DNA of 20,336 nucleotides from a virus: the IMG/VR virus record IMGVR_UViG_3300017764_000155, positions 1 through 20,336 of that record; one strand, 5' to 3'. Made by a program: the position numbers and the translations under genes. Under the pieces are notes generated by a model. It was not told the origin of the DNA and did no database searches. It was given only the letters and a program-made list of their open reading frames with translations. Shown here in pieces: positions 5,097 to 12,222 of this stretch. Position 1 is the stretch's first letter. Each line of letters begins with the position of its first letter.

Positions 5097-8000
5097 TTAT
5101 CTCATAAAAGAGAATGCGTCACTGACTCCAGCTGAAAATCTAGATAATAAATCTTGATTTTCAGTTGTACCTGGCAGACTTGTTAGTAATTGCTGAACAT
5201 TTTCATTACTTACTACAGTGCTTCGGTCTATGTAAATAACTTGAGGTTGTAGTCCTGCTAATCCAGAAAATCCTTCCACTGATAGTGTACGCTGACCTAC
5301 TCCACTATTTACGGGCCCCATTCCTCCCATTCCGCCGGGGCTCATTCCAAATCTAGGTTTATTCAGCATATTAGTTCCCATTGCATCCATTATTGTAACA
5401 GGAATTGGTTCTCTTTTTGCTTTTTCTCCTATTTTATTAAGTTGCTCTGCAGCTTGTATATTTTCATTAGTATCATCATTAGAAAAAGGATTGAGTTTAT
5501 TAAATAATTCTCCTGATTTTTCTTTTACTACATCTACTGTATCATTAATTACATCCTTAGTGGCAGTAATTCCATCACCTATAACTTCAAGTGGTTTATT
5601 AAAGAATGCCAATTTATCAGCTATCCATTCTTGTATACCTTCAAAAAACTTTCTTATAGGTTCAAACACATCTATCATGTCTGGAATTTCTGCAAGTATT
5701 TCATCAATTGATGGTAATGGAATAGGTATTGTTTTTAAACTTGCAACAAATTCATCAAATTTACTTGTGGCCGCATTAAATACATCTTTTACTACATTTG
5801 ATGCTAAAGTTACTAAACTAAATGATGCTGTTAAATTATCAACTTCTGATTTTTTATCACTACCAAATCCAAAAAATGTACTAATATAATTCCATGCACT
5901 TGTTAATAAACCAACAATTAAACCTCCAATACCTTTTGTCTTTAACTCACTATCTGCTGTTGCTGTATCTGCTTTACTTGTGTCAAATCCAAATAATCCT
6001 TTTATGTAATTATAAGCACTTTCTACAAGAGTTGCAACTAAATTCCAAGGGAAAAAGAATACATTAATTAATGATGCAGCAGTATCTTCTGTTGATTTAC
6101 CGAAAACAAACAAACTCTTTAAATAATTGAACGCACCTTGCACTAAATTTCTTAATATTCCAGCTACACCATCAACAGGTTTCATAACATCAGCTAATTT
6201 TGTTGTATCAGCAGTAAACTGGAATAAACCTTTAAACCATCCCCATAGCCCTTCTGCTAATCCTTTTATAATTCCAACTACACCATCAACAGGTTTTATA
6301 GCATCTGCTGTGGTTATGATGTTTTCAGTAAATAAAAATAATCCTTTGAACCAAGACCACAATCCATCTGCTAATCCTTTTATTATGTCTACTACTCTAT
6401 CAGTTCCTTCTGGAAGAAAAGATGTTGTAAATTGGAATAAACCTTTAAACCATTTCCATGCACCTTCAACTAACCCCTGCAAAATAGCTAATACATTATC
6501 TGTTCCTGCTGGTAAGAAAGATGATGTAAATAAAAACAGTCCTTTGAACCATTTCCATGCACCTTCAAGTAATCCTTTTAAAATAGCTAATACATTATCA
6601 GTTCCAGCAGGAAGGAAGTTTAGTGTAAATTTAAATAGTCCAGTGAACCATCCCCATACTCCTTTTGCCAAATCAACAAGTAATGTTCCTATTCCACCAG
6701 TTGAAATTTCTCCACCAGCTTTTGTGGTATCATCTGTTTTAAATCCAAATAATCCTTTGAACCATCCCCACACACCTTTTACTAATGCAGTAATTATAGT
6801 AAGAGGTAATGTTATAAGACTTATTATAGACGCAAACCCTTTTTCTACTGTACTAAAATCAAATAGTCCACTAAACCACTTCCATGTTCCTGTTACTAAA
6901 TCTGTCAATAATGTTTTTGTTTTAGTTACAATATCACCAAATGTTACTTCTCCAGTGAATAATCCTTTGATTAAGTCAAAACCTCTTCTGATTAAATCTT
7001 TTACATAGTCCACAAATGCATTTATAGATTGCTCTACAGTAGCACCAAAATCAAATCCAAAATAGTTTGCAACTATGGCTATACCTGCACCTATCATTCT
7101 AAGAGGCATTCCAAATATACCATCAAATAAAGAAACTAGTCCTTCTTTAATTCCATTAGTTATCTTTTCTGCTGGTGTTCCTTCAATACTATAACCATCT
7201 ATGAACCCAGAAACAAAATCAAATATTCCCATTATTATGGAAATAGGTAAAAATATCTTACCAAGAACTGATCCTATAGTTGATGCAAATGTAAATATGG
7301 GCCCAAACAGTTTCATAAAAGAACCAGCAGTTGATGCCATTGTACCAACTGATTTAATTAAACTGAATATAAATCCTACAAATCTAAATACTCCACCGAT
7401 TAATTTAGTTATACCTCCTGTTACAAGTCCAATAGTGAATCCCATTGCTTTTACTAATCCACCAACAATAGTAAATCCACTTTTTATCACTTTAAAGGCT
7501 GCCATCACTAATTTTACACCAATACTAAATGCATCAGTTATAATAGCAACACCAAACATTACTATTGAGCCCATACTTTTAACTAAAGACCCAACAATAC
7601 TAAATATCCCTTTTATTGTTTTAAATGCAGTTGTTATTATTGCAACTGATAAAGAAAATGCATTAGTTATAAGTACAATACCAAATCTTACAATTCCACC
7701 AACAACTTTTAATAAATCACCAACTACAGTGAATATACCTTTTATTATGTCAAAAGATTTTACTACTACTCTAGAAGCAAAAGCAAATGCTTTAACTACT
7801 TTTTGGATTCCTCCACTAACTATGTCTGATATTACAGTAGCTAATGCACCAACTGATCTAAATGCAGCTTTTATAAAATCAAAAACTTTTTTTAATTTAG
7901 TTCCAGGCCCTGCTATATCATCAAAGAATCCTAAACTAGCTGTAACTCTTTTAAAGAAATTAAAAACAGACCTTATTTTATCAAATGTAATACTTGCTAA

Positions 8001-8774
8001 ATCTTTAACAAAATCTAGTTTGGATAAAAGAGATTTAATTGATGCAAATAAAGTTTTAACTCTATCAAAAAACTTTATTTCTGCTATTTCATCTATGAAT
8101 CCAAGACCTATACCCTTTAGAAAAGAAAATAAAGTTTTAAGTTTATCAAATATTTTTATATCTGATAGTGTATCAATAAATCCAAGACCTAAAGTTTTTA
8201 CCCATGCAAAAAAAGTTTTTAATTTTTGAAATGTTTTAAGTTCTGATAGTGTATCAATAAACCCTAACGGTATTCCCTTGAGAAAGGTAAATAAGGATTT
8301 TATTTTACTGAATATTTTTAAATCTTTTAATTCATCAACCCATCCTAATGTTAAACCTTTAAGAAAAGTAAAAAGATTTTTTATAGGTTTAAAAATTCCA
8401 CCTAATTTTTCAATGAGACCAGCAAAGAATTTAACTTCAACAGCTAATTGTTTAAAGAAACTTGCAAGAACAACAAGAGGAGCTAGAAGTAAACCAGCAA
8501 GAAGTCCAAGACCCATTAATGCAGGGTCAGTCAATTTCTTTAGTCCTTCAACTAAAGATTTTGTCATGTTACTTATTCCTGCAGCAATGTCTTGTAAAAG
8601 AGCAGTTCTTTCTTTCTCTCCTCTTTCTTGTGCATTTTGTGCTTCTTTGTCAGCTGCAGTAAACTTTTTGTCAACCATGTTGACTTCTAAAGGTTTATCT
8701 TGACCTTTAATTGTTATCTCAGCTGTTTTATTACTTTCAGAAAACTTTTGCAAAGTTTCATTAAAATTAGCCAT
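5097..8774 (-). CDS. Tape-measure-like tail protein with three repeat families
   Basis: This 1225-residue protein is the last gene of the minus-strand virion block, directly after the gp54, gp26 and frameshift-extension genes; tape measures usually follow their chaperone pair. A hydrophobic segment (residues 84-107) precedes five or six copies of a 27-residue repeat (about 130-283, LFxFLKGxxLGFIDxL). A glycine/hydrophobic helical region follows, with longer repeats around VGGLVKxMG and ITDAFSI (about 340-460). Then come ten copies of a 33-40 residue repeat centred on WxWFKGLFxF (629-970). The C-terminal 250 residues are more ordinary, with a Gly/Met-rich stretch. Length, helical repeats and position indicate the tail-length ruler, filling the role of T4 gp29 (590 residues) without evident sequence similarity. 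AAGGAAA lies 8 bases upstream of the ATG, inside the end of the previous gene. Confidence 0.75.
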   Translation of the reverse strand: MANFNETLQKFSESNKTAEITIKGQDKPLEVNMVDKKFTAADKEAQNAQERGEKERTALLQDIAAGISNMTKSLVEGLKKLTDPALMGLGLLAGLLLAPLVVLASFFKQLAVEVKFFAGLIEKLGGIFKPIKNLFTFLKGLTLGWVDELKDLKIFSKIKSLFTFLKGIPLGFIDTLSELKTFQKLKTFFAWVKTLGLGFIDTLSDIKIFDKLKTLFSFLKGIGLGFIDEIAEIKFFDRVKTLFASIKSLLSKLDFVKDLASITFDKIRSVFNFFKRVTASLGFFDDIAGPGTKLKKVFDFIKAAFRSVGALATVISDIVSGGIQKVVKAFAFASRVVVKSFDIIKGIFTVVGDLLKVVGGIVRFGIVLITNAFSLSVAIITTAFKTIKGIFSIVGSLVKSMGSIVMFGVAIITDAFSIGVKLVMAAFKVIKSGFTIVGGLVKAMGFTIGLVTGGITKLIGGVFRFVGFIFSLIKSVGTMASTAGSFMKLFGPIFTFASTIGSVLGKIFLPISIIMGIFDFVSGFIDGYSIEGTPAEKITNGIKEGLVSLFDGIFGMPLRMIGAGIAIVANYFGFDFGATVEQSINAFVDYVKDLIRRGFDLIKGLFTGEVTFGDIVTKTKTLLTDLVTGTWKWFSGLFDFSTVEKGFASIISLITLPLTIITALVKGVWGWFKGLFGFKTDDTTKAGGEISTGGIGTLLVDLAKGVWGWFTGLFKFTLNFLPAGTDNVLAILKGLLEGAWKWFKGLFLFTSSFLPAGTDNVLAILQGLVEGAWKWFKGLFQFTTSFLPEGTDRVVDIIKGLADGLWSWFKGLFLFTENIITTADAIKPVDGVVGIIKGLAEGLWGWFKGLFQFTADTTKLADVMKPVDGVAGILRNLVQGAFNYLKSLFVFGKSTEDTAASLINVFFFPWNLVATLVESAYNYIKGLFGFDTSKADTATADSELKTKGIGGLIVGLLTSAWNYISTFFGFGSDKKSEVDNLTASFSLVTLASNVVKDVFNAATSKFDEFVASLKTIPIPLPSIDEILAEIPDMIDVFEPIRKFFEGIQEWIADKLAFFNKPLEVIGDGITATKDVINDTVDVVKEKSGELFNKLNPFSNDDTNENIQAAEQLNKIGEKAKREPIPVTIMDAMGTNMLNKPRFGMSPGGMGGMGPVNSGVGQRTLSVEGFSGLAGLQPQVIYIDRSTVVSNENVQQLLTSLPGTTENQDLLSRFSAGVSDAFSFMR
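5865..6890 (-). repeat. Ten tandem coding repeats of WxWFKGLFxF type
   Basis: Within residues 629-970 of the tape-measure-like protein the motif [GS]-[ATVL]-[WFY]-x-[WY]-[FLI]-x-x-[LF]-F-x-F recurs ten times. Examples are GTWKWFSGLFDF, GVWGWFKGLFGF, GAWKWFKGLFLF, GLWSWFKGLFLF, GAFNYLKSLFVF and SAWNYISTFFGF. Spacing is 33 residues for the three best-conserved central copies and 38-40 for the others. The DNA is also repeated, for example around 6445-6600. Confidence 0.85.
7926..8387 (-). repeat. 27-residue coding repeats near the tape-measure N-terminus
   Basis: In residues 130-283, LFTFLKG-like motifs begin at residues 134, 161, 188, 215, 242 and about 270, a regular 27-residue (81-base) period. 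Most copies continue into an LGFIDxLSxIKxF segment. The last copies are degenerate. Confidence 0.8.
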
Positions 8775-8779
8775 CTATG

Positions 8780-9094
8780 TTATTTCCTTGACATGTATGC
8801 TTGAGCACCAAAGTAAAACCCAACAATTGATGCTTGACCTATGTAAAATAATCCAAGTAAATCTCCAAGAGCAGAAACTCTTGATTCTGGTACGATAGGT
8901 GTAAAAAGAAAAGCAGTAAAGATTACCATACTTGAAATTGAAACCCATGACATTCTTTTTTGAGCTTCTGCTTTTTCTTCTCTTAATTCTAATTCTAATA
9001 TTTCAGTTGCACGTTTCATTTCTTCATCTGTTATTGTACCATCATTATTTAAATCGTATTGTTTGATATAAGTTTGTAATGGTTTATTAGGCAT
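8780..9094 (-). CDS. EF-hand protein with two membrane segments
   Basis: This 104-residue protein has a canonical 12-residue EF-hand loop at Asp14-Glu25 (DLNNDGTITDEE: Asp1, Asn3, Asp5, Gly6, Ile8, Glu12), a charged helix (about 26-47), then two hydrophobic segments (about 50-68 and 76-101) and a short basic end. The ATG overlaps the stop of the frameshift ORF (TAATG). The gene ends just before the tape-measure gene. Two membrane helices with a soluble calcium-binding N-terminus suggest a holin-like or membrane-channel role. A virion protein acting at the host membrane during DNA entry is the other option given its place in the tail block. No family can be named with confidence. Confidence 0.75.
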   Translation of the reverse strand: MPNKPLQTYIKQYDLNNDGTITDEEMKRATEILELELREEKAEAQKRMSWVSISSMVIFTAFLFTPIVPESRVSALGDLLGLFYIGQASIVGFYFGAQAYMSRK

Positions 9095-9294
9095 TATTGA
9101 TGTTTCCTATTAGCCTCTTCGTGTTTGCGTTTCATCTCTTCTTCTTCAAGGTGTTGTAAGAGTAAACCAACGTAAATTTCTCTCTCCCAAGGCATCATTC
9201 TTTCAACATCATGAAGACTGTACTTATGATGTTGAATTAATGAAAATGTTAAACGATAATAATTTTCTAAATTATTATGAGAGAGACATACTAA
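9094..9294 (-). CDS. -1 frameshift extension of gp26 (gp51 position, tail-chaperone GT-like)
   Basis: This frame is open from the T-run at the end of gp26 through 66 codons to TAA (9096-9094). It has no ATG, GTG or TTG before MMPWEREIYVG, late in the frame. The product begins LVCLSHNNLENYYRLTF, then LIQHHKYSLHDVERMMPWEREIYVGLLLQHLEEEE and a charged tail. The N-terminal half looks too well-structured to be untranslated. It lies in the -1 frame relative to gp26 and is entered exactly at T_TTT_TTT. In T4 gene 51 follows gene 26, and in many tailed phages a G/GT frameshift chaperone precedes the tape measure. A 298-residue gp26 fusion is therefore predicted. Internal initiation at MMPW, giving about 42 residues, is the alternative. 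Confidence 0.75.
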   Translation of the reverse strand, partial: LVCLSHNNLENYYRLTFSLIQHHKYSLHDVERMMPWEREIYVGLLLQHLEEEEMKRKHEEANRKHQ

Positions 9295-9315
9295 AAAAAA
9301 TTTTGAAGTCCTTCT
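9256..9315 (-). promoter_or_regulatory. Programmed -1 ribosomal frameshift signal
   Basis: On the minus strand: an internal Shine-Dalgarno-like AGAAGGA (9315-9309), an 8-base gap, a run of eight T (9300-9293) that in the gp26 frame reads T_TTT_TTT followed by TAG, then 15 bases to a 10-bp A/T hairpin (ATAATAATTT / AAATTATTAT, loop AGA; 9278-9256). The slippery run plus upstream SD resembles the dnaX and lambda G/GT type of signal. The hairpin is A/T-only and its spacer is longer than usual, so its contribution is less certain. Confidence 0.7.
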
Positions 9316-9989
9316 ATTACTAAATCACTAGTAACTTTAGTTTTAGGGTTTTTAATTTTAGTTTTATATTGAACCTTTGGAGCTGTATCAAAAAACTCTT
9401 GAATTTTCATAAATTGATTATGAGACATAGAATTAACAAATTGGTCTAATTCTTTTGCTGATATATCATTTTTTTCATGAACATTCTCTTGGTCATAAAT
9501 TTTATCAATACATCCTTTAATAATTTCAAAAATGTTTTCTGTGTTTTCTGTAGTAACTTCTGCTACATTTGAAATCTTAGGATAATTCATGATAATACCA
9601 ACATCATCTGTTAACTGAATGTTGTTTGTGTGTTCTGGTTTTTTTACACATTCTACTTCATTCAAATCAATCTCAATGACAACTTCTGTTTTTCCGTCAT
9701 CTGGACATTTTACTTTAATTTCTGAAGTTTCTCCAATAGACTTTGAACGTAATTTAACAAACACATACTCCAAATCAAAAGTAGGCATCTTTTTTGCATC
9801 TACATTCTTAAAACAACATTCTTCAATAATTGTTTCTACAGCTTTAAGAACTTCTTTTTCGTCTTGTGATTCTTGTGCAAGAAGTAAAAGTTTTTCTTCT
9901 TTTACAAGAAATGGTCTGTATTCGATTGTTTCACCTGTTGATGGTAAAGTCAATTCATATTTCGGTGCTTCTAAAATTGGTAAAGACAT
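9291..9989 (-). CDS. 26: Baseplate hub/tail-chaperone protein, gp26-like
   Basis: A 232-residue protein beginning MSLPILEAPKYELTLPSTGETIEYRPFLVKEEKLLLLA. This opening is characteristic of the T4-like base plate protein family (gp26, 208 residues in T4). A central acidic domain and a helical C-terminal third (SAKELDQFVNSMSHNQFMKIQEFF) follow, and it ends GLQNFF at the slippery T-run. Four cysteines in ECCFKN, KCPDD and VECVK may be incidental. AAGGAG lies 6 bases before the ATG. Position upstream of a frame-shifted partner and of the tape measure suggests that it acts as an assembly chaperone for the tape measure as well as, or instead of, being a hub component. Confidence 0.8.
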   Translation of the reverse strand: MSLPILEAPKYELTLPSTGETIEYRPFLVKEEKLLLLAQESQDEKEVLKAVETIIEECCFKNVDAKKMPTFDLEYVFVKLRSKSIGETSEIKVKCPDDGKTEVVIEIDLNEVECVKKPEHTNNIQLTDDVGIIMNYPKISNVAEVTTENTENIFEIIKGCIDKIYDQENVHEKNDISAKELDQFVNSMSHNQFMKIQEFFDTAPKVQYKTKIKNPKTKVTSDLVIEGLQNFF

Positions 9990-10033
9990 TATTTTTTCTC
10001 CTTGTTATAATGTATAATTATCAAGTGAACGAT

Positions 10034-11179
10034 TCAATCAAATCGGTTCAATTCTTGATTTCTTCTTCTGGTTGCTGCAAGTTCAGTTGAACCTTGACCT
10101 TCTTCAAGAATTATATCTACACGGTCAACAACTGATCTACCAGTTTTGAGTTTTTCCTTATGTTCAGCTTCCATATCTGTTCTTAGAGAACGAGTTATGT
10201 GGTCAGCTCTATCTACTTCTACTTTCTGAACTCTCAAATCCTTTCTTAAAGATTTATCTATATGGTCAGCTCTATCTACTTGCTCTTTTACTATTCTTAT
10301 ATCATCTTTTAAGTAGCCACGTGTTCCTCCTCTGGAGAACATTGCACCATCTTTATTTCTCATTCCGGTTTTTACAGACCCAATATGATCTTCTAAATCT
10401 ATTTGCCTTTTTTCAAGTTTCATGTCTTCTGTTAAAGAAGAATCTATAGGGTCTATTCTACTCACTGGTTCTTTTTCAATTTTTAATTCTCCACTAATAG
10501 GATCTATTACATCTAAAGGTTTTGGAGTAGGATTAATTTGATTATTATTTTCTAAATCAACGGTAGTTTCTTTCCAAAATCTAAATGCAAAAGTTACATT
10601 CAATCTTGAAAATTCACTTCTTGCAGTATTACTTAAAGATATTGATTCTACACTACTTGGATAAACTTCAAAAACTTTACATGCATATACTGGATTATCT
10701 TGTTCATCTAATTGCCTAATAACCATGTCTCTAATATAGTTTTCATAAAAATTCATGTCAAAAAAATTGGTGCTTTGTATATTATCTTGCCATGCATCAA
10801 AGTATCTTTTAATAAACATTTGTCTGTCCAAAACAAATGATGCAGAAATTTGATTTGAATATGTTAATCCTTGTGGAATTTCATATTGTGGCCCGTATAT
10901 ATTTTCTTCAGCAACAGACCTAGTTGCTTTTCCTGGCAATTCTATTGATTCACATCGTATCGCAACTAATTCATCACCTTCATTTCCAGATTTATATGTA
11001 AACTTAGAGGGTCGAGTGCCGCTTAATCCAAAGGATGAAAAGGTTCTTGGATTATTCTCACTTTGCTGAGACACTGGATGTGAAATTTGAATGTCATATC
11101 TATTAGGCCGTGATAATCCATACTTTTGCATAGATGCTACAAAATCATTTTTATTTCTGCTTGCACTATAATAACTCAT
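10034..11179 (-). CDS. 54: Baseplate tail-tube initiator, gp54-like, with repeat extension
   Basis: The first 205 of 381 residues look like a tail-tube fold. They include RPNRYDIQIS (24-33), AIRCESIELPGKA (73-85), GLTYSNQISASFVLDRQMFIKRYFDAW (104-130) and a closing strand VTFAFRFWKE (195-204). This fits T4 gp54 (320 residues), which initiates tube polymerisation on the baseplate; the order around gp26 also fits T4's 26-51-27-28-29-48-54 block. Residues 239-360 are a degenerate 21-residue repeat, VDRADHIxxSLRxDLRxxK. The end is basic (RRRNQELNRFD). The ATG overlaps the stop of the preceding gene (ATGA). The tube protein gp19 shares this fold, but its position, length and extension favour gp54. 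Confidence 0.7.
   Translation of the reverse strand: MSYYSASRNKNDFVASMQKYGLSRPNRYDIQISHPVSQQSENNPRTFSSFGLSGTRPSKFTYKSGNEGDELVAIRCESIELPGKATRSVAEENIYGPQYEIPQGLTYSNQISASFVLDRQMFIKRYFDAWQDNIQSTNFFDMNFYENYIRDMVIRQLDEQDNPVYACKVFEVYPSSVESISLSNTARSEFSRLNVTFAFRFWKETTVDLENNNQINPTPKPLDVIDPISGELKIEKEPVSRIDPIDSSLTEDMKLEKRQIDLEDHIGSVKTGMRNKDGAMFSRGGTRGYLKDDIRIVKEQVDRADHIDKSLRKDLRVQKVEVDRADHITRSLRTDMEAEHKEKLKTGRSVVDRVDIILEEGQGSTELAATRRRNQELNRFD
10100..10465 (-). repeat. 21-residue (63-base) coding repeats in the gp54-like C-terminus
   Basis: The best copies start at residues 301 (VDRADHIDKSLRKDLRVQK) and 322 (VDRADHITRSLRTDMEAEH). Weaker copies start at 239 (VSRIDPIDSSLTEDMKLEK), 260 and about 281, with a partial copy at 351. 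In DNA, the string GGTCAGCTCTATCTACTT occurs twice, 63 bases apart. Confidence 0.8.
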
Positions 11180-11736
11180 ATGCTCATCATCCTTCTTGAA
11201 TCAGCATAAACTTTGTAAATAGACCTTTTTGAGAAACTTTGCACAGGTAATAAAATAGCTGTTAACATTTCATCTGGATTAATTTCTCTAAAAACAGACC
11301 TTACATGGTTTTTTAAATATTTTTTTACTACTGCATTTGATTCTTTAAAATTGTTTACTCTATCCCAACTAACTTTCATGATTTCATTTTCTCCTGTTCC
11401 TCTTCTGAATCTTTGCAATTTTTCTAATAGTTGTAATCTATATGGAATAGAAAGATAATGAAAGTTAAGACCTATAAAATATGCTTGTTCCACTTGTAAA
11501 GGAAGAATCAAGGGAAATTTATCATAATAAGGAAGAGTTTCTCTGTATTTAGGGTCATACACAAAAAAGTTCATTTTTCCTCTATACAAAGTTGTTGAAG
11601 CTTGCCCTTCATTTAAAAGTCTTTTTTGTGAAGGTATTCCAAATTCTCTTATTTTATTTTGATACCATCTTATAGACTTTTCTTGGCCTCCTCTTGAATT
11701 AAGAATATCTTGTATATAGTTGGTAGGTGTTTCCAT
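11176..11736 (-). CDS. Virion-type protein of T4-like phages, function unassigned
   Basis: A 186-residue protein with N-terminal SIRWYQNKIREFG, then GKMNFFVYDPKYRETLPYYDKFPLILPL and FIGLNFHYLSIPYRLQLLEKL. I recognise this YDPK...LPYYDxFPLxLP...GLNxHYLP pattern from proteins found in many T4-like marine phages, but I cannot name a function. It lies immediately after gp4 on the same strand. T4 has gene 2 (DNA-end protector) beside gene 4, so a head/DNA-end role is a positional guess only. A perfect late promoter motif ends 5 bases before the ATG, implying a leaderless message. The stop overlaps the gp54 start. Confidence 0.7.
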   Translation of the reverse strand: METPTNYIQDILNSRGGQEKSIRWYQNKIREFGIPSQKRLLNEGQASTTLYRGKMNFFVYDPKYRETLPYYDKFPLILPLQVEQAYFIGLNFHYLSIPYRLQLLEKLQRFRRGTGENEIMKVSWDRVNNFKESNAVVKKYLKNHVRSVFREINPDEMLTAILLPVQSFSKRSIYKVYADSRRMMSI

Positions 11737-11741
11737 AGTTA

Positions 11742-11749
11742 TATTTATA
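11742..11749 (-). promoter_or_regulatory. T4-type late promoter TATAAATA
   Basis: A perfect TATAAATA on the minus strand lies 5 bases upstream of the ATG at 11736. T4 late transcripts start about 5-7 bases after this element, so RNA would begin at or next to the start codon. It lies between the end of gp4 (11750) and the 186-aa gene. Confidence 0.6.
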
Positions 11750-12184
11750 CTAAATTTTCAATTCTTTTTCAGTAATAAGTTGAAAATCAAAACCTCTTTC
11801 AATACAATACTTTTTAGCTGCTTTCCATTTTGCCTCATTTATAGACCATGTGCGAACTTCTTGAAGGTATTGTTTTGTTTTTCTTTTAGGTATTTTTGGA
11901 GGTGAACATTGTTTTTTAGGTTTAACTTCAATAATAATATTTTTTATTGTATCATCCTTTTGTTTTACTTTAATAAAAAAGTCTGGAAAATAACGATGAA
12001 TTTTACCATCTAAAGGAGACAAGTAAGGTATCACAATTTCTTCAGAAGCCCATGCTATAATAGAAGAATTTGAATCGCAATAAACCATAAACTTACGTTC
12101 CCACAAAGAACGATATGTTATAGTTTGAGGATTTCCAATATATTTTTTGTAGTTTCTAAGAGTGTATCTTCCTTTATATGACAT
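11750..12184 (-). CDS. 4: Head completion nuclease-fold protein, gp4-like
   Basis: A 144-residue protein with a PD-(D/E)xK nuclease arrangement: Glu29 in YRSLWERKF, Pro67-Asp68 in YFPDFF, and Glu86-Val-Lys88 in IIEVKPK, followed by the conserved KKQCSPP. This matches my memory of gp4 (also called gp50/gp65) of T4-like phages, a 150-residue head-completion protein needed before tail joining. It resembles TnsA-type endonucleases. In T4 gene 4 is next to gene 53; here gp48 and gp53 lie just across a divergent promoter region. No Shine-Dalgarno is visible before the ATG. A late-type promoter (AATAAATA, 12221-12214) would give a leader of about 25 bases. Confidence 0.88.
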   Translation of the reverse strand: MSYKGRYTLRNYKKYIGNPQTITYRSLWERKFMVYCDSNSSIIAWASEEIVIPYLSPLDGKIHRYFPDFFIKVKQKDDTIKNIIIEVKPKKQCSPPKIPKRKTKQYLQEVRTWSINEAKWKAAKKYCIERGFDFQLITEKELKI

Positions 12185-12189
12185 AAATA
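12182..12189 (+). promoter_or_regulatory. Late-type promoter motif CATAAATA toward gp48
   Basis: CATAAATA matches the T4 late element TATAAATA at 7 of 8 bases. RNA would start near 12195, leaving a 28-base leader that contains AGGA (12210-12213) before the gp48 ATG at 12223. It overlaps the gp4 start codon on the other strand. Confidence 0.45.
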
Positions 12190-12213
12190 GTTAAAAAGTA
12201 AAGTGTTTTAGGA

Positions 12214-12221
12214 TATTTATT
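12214..12221 (-). promoter_or_regulatory. Late-type promoter motif AATAAATA toward gp4
   Basis: On the minus strand AATAAATA matches the T4 late element at 7 of 8 bases, directly beside the gp48 start codon. RNA would start near 12208, some 25 bases before the gp4 ATG. Together with the opposing motif at 12182-12189 it forms a face-to-face promoter pair within 40 bases. Confidence 0.45.
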
Positions 12222-12222
12222 C

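Noticed and set aside
5088-5109. Possible bidirectional terminator TTTTAT/ATAAAA between gp32 and the tape measure
   Set aside because: The stem is 6 bp of A/T only with a 10-base loop, and lies partly inside the tape-measure coding end. Too weak to call, although some terminator is expected between convergent genes.
6127-8229. Long plus-strand ORFs of 293 and 342 aa opposite the tape-measure gene
   Set aside because: The proteins are Asn/Pro/Thr/Ile-rich and repeat in step with the minus-strand repeats, as expected for the antisense of Gly/Leu/Lys/Phe-rich codons. No ribosome sites and no recognisable domains.
9619-10090. Plus-strand ORFs of 132 and 74 aa opposite gp26
   Set aside because: Antisense shadows of gp26 and the end of gp54.
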